64,000 bases of DNA, taken from NCBI GenBank assembly GCA_949752795.1, contig OX457071.1:78953983-79017982 (forward strand), given 5' to 3'. Position 1 is the stretch's first letter, and each line of letters opens with the position of its first letter. Under the pieces are notes generated by a model, which did not search any database, had not been told where the DNA came from, and saw only the letters and a program-made list of their open reading frames with translations. Shown here piece after piece: positions 1-8,800 of the stretch. This DNA comes from Hyperoodon ampullatus (Eukaryota; Chordata; Mammalia; Artiodactyla; Ziphiidae). Position numbers and translations under genes: made by a program.

Positions 1-37
1 AGGCTAAGGTGTGGGGCTGCCGGTGGGTTTCCGTTCC

Positions 38-58
38 GGGCTAGGGTTAGGGTTAGGG
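38..58 (+). other. Telomeric-type four-run G-quadruplex motif (one per monomer; first copy shown)
   Basis: Four GGG runs (38-40, 44-46, 50-52, 56-58) are separated by the three-base loops CTA, TTA and TTA. This is the arrangement of the vertebrate telomeric quadruplex. It recurs at the same place in nearly every monomer, at 38+167k. Some monomers break one run: TTAGCGAAC loses the fourth (13916, 17089, 45145 and others), and CCTTGCTAGGG loses the first (near 4712, 10059, 19912, 26090, 27928, 36947). Folding is inferred from the motif. Confidence 0.85.
41..58 (+). repeat. Interstitial telomeric block CTAGGG-TTAGGG-TTAGGG (one per monomer; first copy shown)
   Basis: The block has two exact TTAGGG hexamers preceded by CTAGGG and followed by AACGGC. 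It contains two overlapping matches to YTAGGGTTR (41-49 and 47-55), the half-site known for the Myb domains of animal TRF1/TRF2 and related telomere proteins, and the single-stranded TTAGGGTTAG motif known for POT1 (47-56). It is repeated every 167 bp, so the window offers several hundred candidate half-sites. Binding is inferred; only the motif is seen. Confidence 0.85.
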
Positions 59-93
59 AACGGCAAGGCTGAGGGCACAGGTGAGGGTGCGGA

Positions 94-117
94 CACGTGC
101 TAGGGTCAGGGCACGTG
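94..117. other. Paired CACGTG palindromes, 18 bp apart (one pair per monomer; first copy shown)
   Basis: CACGTG occurs at 94-99 and again at 112-117, separated by CTAGGGTCAGGG here and usually CTAGGGTCGGGG. CACGTG is the E-box/G-box core bound by many bHLH proteins (MYC/MAX and USF in animals, Cbf1 and Pho4 in fungi). Both palindromes sit in the same hexamer register as the telomeric block, so they may be accidents of degenerate hexamers. Variants that break the second are GGGGAACGTG (13639, 23659, 31675 and others) and TCACTTGC (near 44211, 52207, 53551). GACATGTGC breaks the first (near 48357, 58044, 59881). Confidence 0.6.
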
Positions 118-501
118 CGGACGCGCGGGTCAGTGTCCGCGTACGGATTAGGATGAGGGTACGGCGGAGGCTAAGGTATGGGGCTGCCGGTGGGTTTCCG
201 TTCCGGGCTAGGGTTAGGGTTAGGGAACGGCAAGGCTGAGGGCACAGGTGAGGGTCCGGACACGTGCTAGGGTCGGGGCACGTGCGGACGCGCGGGTCAG
301 TGTCCGCGTACGGATTAGGATGAGGGTTCGGCGGAGGCTAAGGTGTGGGGCTGCCGGTGAGTTTCCCTTCCGGGCTAGGGTTAGGGTTAGGGAACGGCAA
401 GGCTGAGGGCACAGTTGACGGTGCGGACACGTGCTAGGGTCGGGGCACGTGAGGACGCGCGGGTCAGTGTCCGCGTACGGATTAGGATGAGGGTACGGCG
501 G

Positions 502-3500
502 AGTCTAAGGTGTAGGGCTGCCGGTGGGTTTCCCTTCCGGGCTAGGGTTAGGGTTAGGGAACGGCAAGGTTGAGGGCACAGGTGAGGGTGCGGACACGTG
601 CTAGGGTCGGGGCACGTGAGGACGCGCGGGTCAGTGTCCGCGTACGGATTAGGATGAGGGTTCGGCGGAGGCTAAGGTGTGGGGCTGCCGGTGGGTTTCC
701 GTTCCGGGCTAGGGTTAGGGTTAGGGAACGGCAAGGCTGAGGGCACAGGTGAGGGTGCGGACACGTGTTAGGGTCGGGGCACGTGCGGACGCGCGGGTCA
801 GTGTCCGCGTACGGATTAGGATGAGGGTACGGCGGAGGCTAAGGTGTGGGGCTGCCGGTGTGTTTCCCTTCCGGGCTAGGGTTAGGGTTAGGGAACGGCA
901 AGGCTGAGGGCACAGGTGAGGGTGCGGACACGTGGTAGGGTCGGGGCACGTGCGGACGCGCGTGTCAGTGTCCGCGTACGGATTAGGATGAGGGTACGGC
1001 GGAGGCTAAGGTGTGGGGCTGCCGGTGGGTTTCCGTTTTGGGCTAGGGTTAGGGTTAGGGAACGGCAAGGCTGAGGGCACAGGTGAGGGTGCGGACACGT
1101 GCTAGGGTCGGGGCACGTGCGGACGCGCGGGTCAGTGTCCGTGTACGGATTAGGATGAGGGTACGGCGGAGGCTAAGGTGTGGGGCTGCCGGTGGGTTTC
1201 CGTTCCGGGCTAGGGTTAGGGTTAGGGAACGGCAAGGCTGAGGGCACAGGTGAGGGTGCGGACACGTGCTAGGGTCGGGGCACGTGCGGACGCGCGGGTC
1301 AGTGTCCGCGTACGGATTAGGATGAGGGTACGGCGGAGGCTAAGGTGTGGGGCTGCCGGTGGGTTTCCCTTCCGGGCTAGGGTTAGGGTTAGGGAACGGC
1401 AAGGCTGAGGGCACAGGTGAGGGTGCGGACACGTGCTAGGGTTGGGGCACGTGCGGACGCGCGGGTCAATGTCCGCGTACGGATTAGGATGAGGGTACGG
1501 CGGAGTCTAAGGTGTAGGGCTGCCGGTGGGTTTCCCTTCCGGGCTAGGGTTAGGGTTAGGGAACGGCAAGGCTGAGGGCACAGGTGAGGGTGCGGACACG
1601 TGCTAGGGTCGGGGCCCGTGCGGACGCGCGGGTCAGTGTCCGTGTACGGATTAGGATGAGGGTACGGCGGAGGCTAAGGTGTGGGGCTGCCGGTGGGTTT
1701 CCGTTCCGGGCTAGGGTTAGGGTTAGGGAACGGCAAGGCTGAGGGCACAGGTGAGGGTGCGGACACGTGCTAGGGTCGGGGCACGTGCGGACGCGCGGGT
1801 CAGTGTCCGCGTACGGATTAGGATGAGGGTACGGCGGAGGCTAAGGTGTGGGGCTGCCGGTGGGTTTCCGTTCCGGGCTAGGGTTAGGGTTAGGGAACGG
1901 CAAGGCTGAGGGCACAGGTGAGGGTGCGGACACGTGCTAGGGTCGGGGCACGTGCGGATGCGTGGGTCAGTGTCCGCGTACGGATTAGGATGAGGGTACG
2001 GCGGAGGCTAAGGTGTGGGGCTGCCGGTGGGTTTCCGTTCCGGGCTAGGGTTAGGGTTAGGGAACGGCAAGGCTGAGGGCACAGGTGAGGGTGCGGACAC
2101 GTGCTAGGGTCAGGGCACGTGCGGACGCGCGGGTCAGTGTCCGCGTACGGATTAGGATGAGGGTACGGCGGAGGCTAAGGTATGGGGCTGCCGGTGGGTT
2201 TCCGTTCCGGGCTAGGGTTAGGGTTAGGGAACGGCAAGGCTGAGGGCACAGGTGAGGGTCCGGACACGTGCTAGGGTCGGGGCACGTGCGGACGCGCGGG
2301 TCAGTGTCCGCGTACGGATTAGGATGAGGGTTCGGCGGAGGCTAAGGTGTGGGGCTGCCGGTGAGTTTCCCTTCCGGGCTAGGGTTAGGGTTAGGGAACG
2401 GCAAGGCTGAGGGCACAGTTGACGGTGCGGACACGTGCTAGGGTCGGGGCACGTGAGGACGCGCGGGTCAGTGTCCGCGTACGGATTAGGATGAGGGTAC
2501 GGCGGAGTCTAAGGTGTAGGGCTGCCGGTGGGTTTCCCTTCCGGGCTAGGGTTAGGGTTAGGGAACGGCAAGGTTGAGGGCACAGGTGAGGGTGCGGACA
2601 CGTGCTAGGGTCGGGGCACGTGAGGACGCGCGTGTCAGTGTCCGCGTACGGATTAGGATGAGGGTTCGGCGGAGGCTAAGGTGTGGGGCTGCCGGTGGGT
2701 TTCCGTTCCGGGCTAGGGTTAGGGTTAGGGAACGGCAAGGCTGAGGGCACAGGTGAGGGTGCGGACACGTGTTAGGGTCGGGGCACGTGCGGACGCGCGG
2801 GTCAGTGTCCGCGTACGGATTAGGATGAGGGTACGGCGGAGGCTAAGGTGTGGGGCTGCCGGTGTGTTTCCCTTCCGGGCTAGGGTTAGGGTTAGGGAAC
2901 GGCAAGGCTGAGGGCACAGGTGAGGGTGCGGACACGTGGTAGGGTCGGGGCACGTGCGGACGCGCGTGTCAGTGTCCGCGTACGGATTAGGATGAGGGTA
3001 CGGCGGAGGCTAAGGTGTGGGGCTGCCGGTGGGTTTCCGTTTTGGGCTAGGGTTAGGGTTAGGGAACGGCAAGGCTGAGGGCACAGGTGAGGGTGCGGAC
3101 ACGTGCTAGGGTCGGGGCACGTGCGGACGCGCGGGTCAGTGTCCGTGTACGGATTAGGATGAGGGTACGGCGGAGGCTAAGGTGTGGGGCTGCCGGTGGG
3201 TTTCCCTTCCGGGCTAGGGTTAGGGTTAGGGAACGGCAAGGCTGAGGGCACAGGTGAGGGTGCGGACACGTGCTAGGGTCGGGGCACGTGCGGACGCGCG
3301 GGTCAGTGTCCGCGTATGGATTAGGATGAGGGTACGGCGGAGGCTAATGTGTGGGGCTGCCGGTGGGTTTCCGTTCCGGGCTAGGGTTAGGGTTAGGGAA
3401 CGGCAAGGCTGAGGGCACAGGTGAGGGTGCGGACACGTGCTAGGGTCGGGGCACGTGCGGACGCGCGGGTCAGTGTCCGCGTACGGATTAGGATGAGGGT

Positions 3501-5845
3501 TCGGCGGAGGCTAAGGTGTGGGGCTGCCGGTGGGTTTCCCTTCCGGGCTAGGGTTAGGGTTAGGGAACGGCAAGGCTGAGGGCACAGGTGAGGGTGCGGA
3601 CACGTGCTAGGGTCGGGGCACGTGCGGACGCGCGGGTCAGTGTCCGCGTACGGATTAGGATGAGGGTACGGCGGAGGCTAAGGTGTGGGGCTGCCGGTGG
3701 GTTTCCGTTCCGGGCTAGGGTTAGGGTTAGGGAACGGCAAGGCTGAGGGCACAGGTGAGGGTGCGGACACGTGCTAGGGTCGGGGCACGTGCGGACGCGC
3801 GGGTCAGTGTCCGCGTACGGATTAGGATGAGGGTACGGCGGAGGCTAAGGTGTGGGGCTGCCGGTGGGTTTCCGTTCCGGGCTAGGGTTAGGGTTAGGGA
3901 ACGGCAAGGCTGAGGGCACAGGTGAGGGTGCGGACACGTGCTAGGGTCGGGGCACGTGCGGACGCGCGGGTCAGTGTCCGCGTACGGGTTAGGATGAGGG
4001 TTCGGCGGAGGCTAAGGTGTGGGGCTTCCGGTGGGTTTCCCTTCTGGGCTAGGGTTAGGGTTAGGGAACGGCAAGGCTGAGGGCACAGGTGAGGGTGCGG
4101 ACACGTGCTAGGGTCGGGGCACGTGCGGACGCGCGGGTCAGTGTCCGCGTACGGATTACGATGAGGGTACGGCGGAGGCTAAGGTGTGGGGCTGCCGGTG
4201 GGTTTCCGTTCCGGGCTAGGGTTAGGGTTAGGGAACGGCAAGGCTGAGGGCACAGGTGAGGGTGCGGACACGTGCTAGGGTCGGGGCACGTGCGGACGCA
4301 CGGGTCAGTGTCCGCGTACGGATGAGGATGAGGGTACGGCGGAGGCTAAGGTGTGGGGCTGCCGGTGGGTTTCCCTTCCGGGCTAGGGTTAGGGTTAGGG
4401 AACGGCAAGGCTGAGGGCACAGGTGAGGGTGCGGACACGTGCTAGGGTCGGGGCACGTGCGGACGCGCGTGTCAGTGTCCGCGTACGGATTAGGATGAGG
4501 GTACGGCGGAGGCTAAGGTGTGGGGCTGCCGGTGGGTTTCCGTTTTGGGCTAGGGTTAGGGTTAGGGAACGGCAAGGCTGAGGGCACAGGTGAGGGTGCG
4601 GACACGTGCTAGGGTCGGGGCACGTGCGGACGCGCGGGTCAGTGTCCGCGTACGGATTAGGGTGAGGGTACGGCGGAGGCTAAGGTGTGGGGCTGCCGGT
4701 GGGTTTCCGTTCCTTGCTAGGGTTAGGGTTAGGGAACGGCAAGGCTGAGGGCACAGGTGAGGGTGCGGACACGTGCTAGGGTCGGGGCACGTGCGGACGC
4801 GCGGGTCAGTGTCCGCGTACGGATTAGGATGAGGGTACGGCGGAGGCTAAGGTGTGGGGCTGCCGGTGGGTTTCCGTTCCGGGCTAGGGTTAGGGTTAGG
4901 GAACGGCAAGGCTGAGGGCACAGGTGAGGGTGCGGACACGTGCTAGGGTCGGGGCACGTGCGGACGCGCGGGTCAGTGTCCGCGTACGGATTAGGATGAG
5001 GGTACGGCGGAGGCTAAGGTGTGGGGCTGCCGGTGGGTTTCCGTTCCGGGCTAGGGTTAGGGTTAGGGAACGGCAAGGCTGAGGGCACAGGTGAGGGTGC
5101 GGACACGTGCTAGGGTCGGGGCACGTGCGGACGCGCGGGTCAGTGTCCGCGTACGGGTTAGGATGAGGGTTCGGCGGAGGCTAAGGTGTGGGGCTGCCGG
5201 TGGGTTTCCCTTCCGGGCTAGGGTTAGGGTTAGGGAACGGCAAGGCTGAGGGCACAGGTGAGGGTGCGGACACGTGCTAGGGTCGGGGCACGTGAGGACG
5301 CGCGGGTCAGTGTCCGCGTACGGATTAGGATGAGGGTACGGCGGAGTCTAAGGTGTAGGGCTGCCGGTGGGTTTCCCTTCCGGGCTAGGGTTAGGGTTAG
5401 GGAACGGCAAGGCTGAGGGCACAGGTGAGGGTGCGGACACGTGCTAGGGTCGGGGCACGTGCGGACTCGCGGGTCAGAGTCCGTGTACGGATTAGGATGA
5501 GGGTACGGTGGAGGCTAAGGTATGGGGCTGCCGGTGGGTTTCCGTTCCGGGCTAGGGTTAGGGTTAGGGAACGGCAAGGCTGAGGGCACAGGTGAGGGTC
5601 CGGACACGTGCTAGGGTCGGGGCACGTGCGGACGCGCGGGTCAGTGTCCGCGTACGGATTAGGATGAGGGTTCGGCGGAGGCTAAGGTGTGGGGCTGCCG
5701 GTGGGTTTCCCTTCCGGGCTAGGGTTAGGGTTAGGGAACGGCAAGGCTGAGGGGACAGGTGACGGTGCGGACACGTACTAGGGTCGGGGCACGTGAGGAC
5801 GCGCGGGTCAGTGTCCGCGTACGGATTAGGATGAGGGTACGGCGG
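502..5845 (+). repeat. Higher-order repeat block, copy 1 (32 monomers, 5,344 bp)
   Basis: The succession of monomer variants in this block recurs in the same order 5,344 bp later. Diagnostic variants include GTCAATG (near 1467), GGGGCCCGTG (near 1611), GGATGCGTGGG (near 1956), AGGCTAATG (near 3349), GGGCTTCCGG with CTTCTGGG (near 4020-4047), GATTACGATG (near 4154), GGATGAGGATG (near 4320), TTCCTTGCTAGG (near 4709), and GGGGACAGGTGACGG with ACGTACTAGG (near 5753-5780). Monomers 4-34 match monomer for monomer; the first monomer (502-668) is a poorer match. Few base differences separate the copies, far fewer than between neighbouring monomers, so the duplication is recent. Confidence 0.9.
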
Positions 5846-8800
5846 AGTCTAAGGTGTAGGGCTGCCGGTGGGTTTCCCTTCCGGGCTAGGGTTAGGGTTA
5901 GGGAACGGCAAGGCTGAGGGCACAGGTGAGGGTGCGGACACGTGTTAGGGTCGGGGCACGTGCGGACGCGCGGGTCAGTGTCCGCGTACGGATTAGGATG
6001 AGGGTTCGGCGGAGGCTAAGGTGTGGGGCTGCCGGTGGGTTTCCGTTCCGGGCTAGGGTTAGGGTTAGGGAACGGCAAGGCTGAGGGCACAGGTGAGGGT
6101 GCGGACACGTGTTAGGGTCGGGGCACGTGCGGACGCGCGGGTCAGTGTCCGCGTACGGATTAGGATGAGGGTACGGCGGAGGCTAAGGTGTGGGGCTGCC
6201 GGTGTGTTTCCCTTCCGGGCTAGGGTTAGGGTTAGGGAACGGCAAGGCTGAGGGCACAGGTGAGGGTGCGGACACGTGGTAGGGTCGGGGCACGTGCGGA
6301 CGCGCGTGTCAGTGTCCGCGTACGGATTAGGATGAGGGTACGGCGGAGGCTAAGGTGTGGGGCTGCCGGTGGGTTTCCGTTTTGGGCTAGGGTTAGGGTT
6401 AGGGAACGGCAAGGCTGAGGGCACAGGTGAGGGTGCGGACACGTGCTAGGGTCGGGGCACGTGCGGACGCGCGGGTCAGTGTCCGTGTACGGATTAGGAT
6501 GAGGGTACGGCGGAGGCTAAGGTGTGGGGCTGCCGGTGGGTTTCCGTTCCGGGCTAGGGTTAGGGTTAGGGAACGGCAAGGCTGAGGGCACAGGTGAGGG
6601 TGCGGACACGTGCTAGGGTCGGGGCACGTGCGGACGCGCGGGTCAGTGTCCGCGTACGGATTAGGATGAGGGTACGGCGGAGGCTAAGGTGTGGGGCTGC
6701 CGGTGGGTTTCCCTTCCGGGCTAGGGTTAGGGTTAGGGAACGGCAAGGCTGAGGGCACAGGTGAGGGTGCGGACACGTGCTAGGGTCGGGGCACGTGCGG
6801 ACGCGCGGGTCAATGTCCGCGTACGGATTAGGATGAGGGTACGGCGGAGTCTAAGGTGTAGGGCTGCCGGTGGGTTTCCCTTCCGGGCTAGGGTTAGGGT
6901 TAGGGAACGGCAAGGCTGAGGGCACAGGTGAGGGTGCGGACACGTGCTAGGGTCGGGGCCCGTGCGGACGCGCGGGTCAGTGTCCGTGTACGGATTAGGA
7001 TGAGGGTACGGCGGAGGCTAAGGTGTGGGGCTGCCGGTGGGTTTCCGTTCCGGGCTAGGGTTAGGGTTAGGGAACGGCAAGGCTGAGGGCACAGGTGAGG
7101 GTGCGGACACGTGCTAGGGTCGGGGCACGTGCGGACGCGCGGGTCAGTGTCCGCGTACGGATTAGGATGAGGGTACGGCGGAGGCTAAGGTGTGGGGCTG
7201 CCGGTGGGTTTCCGTTCCGGGCTAGGGTTAGGGTTAGGGAACGGCAAGGCTGAGGGCACAGGTGAGGGTGCGGACACGTGCTAGGGTCGGGGCACGTGCG
7301 GATGCGTGGGTCAGTGTCCGCGTACGGATTAGGATGAGGGTACGGCGGAGGCTAAGGTGTGGGGCTGCCGGTGGGTTTCCGTTCCGGGCTAGGGTTAGGG
7401 TTAGGGAACGGCAAGGCTGAGGGCACAGGTGAGGGTGCGGACACGTGCTAGGGTCAGGGCACGTGCGGACGCGCGGGTCAGTGTCCGCGTACGGATTAGG
7501 ATGAGGGTACGGCGGAGGCTAAGGTATGGGGCTGCCGGTGGGTTTCCGTTCCGGGCTAGGGTTAGGGTTAGGGAACGGCAAGGCTGAGGGCACAGGTGAG
7601 GGTCCGGACACGTGCTAGGGTCGGGGCACGTGCGGACGCGCGGGTCAGTGTCTGCGTACGGATTAGGATGAGGGTTCGGCGGAGGCTAAGGTGTGGGGCT
7701 GCCGGTGAGTTTCCCTTCCGGGCTAGGGTTAGGGTTAGGGAACGGCAAGGCTGAGGGCACAGTTGACGGTGCGGACACGTGCTAGGGTCGGGGCACGTGA
7801 GGACGCGCGGGTCAGTGTCCGCGTACGGATTAGGATGAGGGTACGGCGGAGTCTAAGGTGTAGGGCTGCCGGTGGGTTTCCCTTCCGGGCTAGGGTTAGG
7901 GTTAGGGAACGGCAAGGTTGAGGGCACAGGTGAGGGTGCGGACACGTGCTAGGGTCGGGGTACGTGAGGACGCGCGGGTCAGTGTCCGCGTACGGATTAG
8001 GATGAGGGTTCGGCGGAGGCTAAGGTGTGGGGCTGCCGGTGGGTTTCCGTTCCGGGCTAGGGTTAGGGTTAGGGAACGGCAAGGCTGAGGGCACAGGTGA
8101 GGGTGCGGACACGTGTTAGGGTCGGGGCACGTGCGGACGCGCGGGTCAGTGTCCGCGTACGGATTAGGATGAGGGTACGGCGGAGGCTAAGGTGTGGGGC
8201 TGCCGGTGTGTTTCCCTTCCGGGCTAGGGTTAGGGTTAGGGAACGGCAAGGCTGAGGGCACAGGTGAGGGTGCGGACACGTGGTAGGGTCGGGGCACGTG
8301 CGGACGCGCGTGTCAGTGTCCGCGTACGGATTAGGATGAGGGTACGGCGGAGGCTAAGGTGTGGGGCTGCCGGTGGGTTTCCGTTTTGGGCTAGGGTTAG
8401 GGTTAGGGAACGGCAAGGCTGAGGGCACAGGTGAGGGTGCGGACACGTGCTAGGGTCGGGGCACGTGCGGACGCGCGGGTCAGTGTCCGTGTACGGATTA
8501 GGATGAGGGTACGGCGGAGGCTAAGGTGTGGGGCTGCCGGTGGGTTTCCCTTCCGGGCTAGGGTTAGGGTTAGGGAACGGCAAGGCTGAGGGCACAGGTG
8601 AGGGTGCGGACACGTGCTAGGGTCGGGGCACGTGCGGACGCGCGGGTCAGTGTCCGCGTATGGATTAGGATGAGGGTACGGCGGAGGCTAATGTGTGGGG
8701 CTGCCGGTGGGTTTCCGTTCCGGGCTAGGGTTAGGGTTAGGGAACGGCAAGGCTGAGGGCACAGGTGAGGGTGCGGACACGTGCTAGGGTCGGGGCACGT

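Larger units (their letters stand above)
1..167 (+). repeat. Reference monomer 0 of the satellite
   Basis: This monomer matches my consensus except at position 108, where TCGGGG reads TCAGGG. It is used here to give positions for sub-features. Its neighbours at 168-334 and 335-501 differ by a handful of substitutions, for example GTATGG for GTGTGG near position 11, TCCGG for TGCGG near 89, and TTCGG for TACGG near 161. The start was chosen because base 1 of the window falls just before the AGGCTAAGG anchor; any other phase is equally valid biologically. Confidence 0.95.
1..1169 (+). repeat. Seven-monomer segment repeated at 2005-3173 and 7349-8517
   Basis: Monomers 0-6 carry the ordered variants TCAGGG, then GTATGG with TCCGG and TTCGG, then GGTGAGTTTCCC with CAGTTGACGG, then AGTCTAAGG with AAGGTTGAGG, then GTGTTAGGG, then GGTGTGTTT with GTGGTAGGG, then GTTTTGGG with CGTGTACGG. 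The same series recurs 12 monomers later (2004 bp) and again 44 monomers later (7348 bp). I saw only one or two differences between copies, for example GCGTGTC at 2630 against GCGGGTC. The match to 2005 stops after monomer 6. Confidence 0.85.

Noticed and set aside
28..44. CENP-B box
   Set aside because: TTTCCGTTCCGGGCTAG looks superficially similar, but the required spaced TTCG, A and CGGG core does not fit in this or the reverse orientation.
136..147. TCCG-CGTA-CGGA as a functional hairpin or operator
   Set aside because: The stem is only four base pairs and common variants (CGTGTACGG, CGTATGG) alter it freely; it is too weak to support a site.
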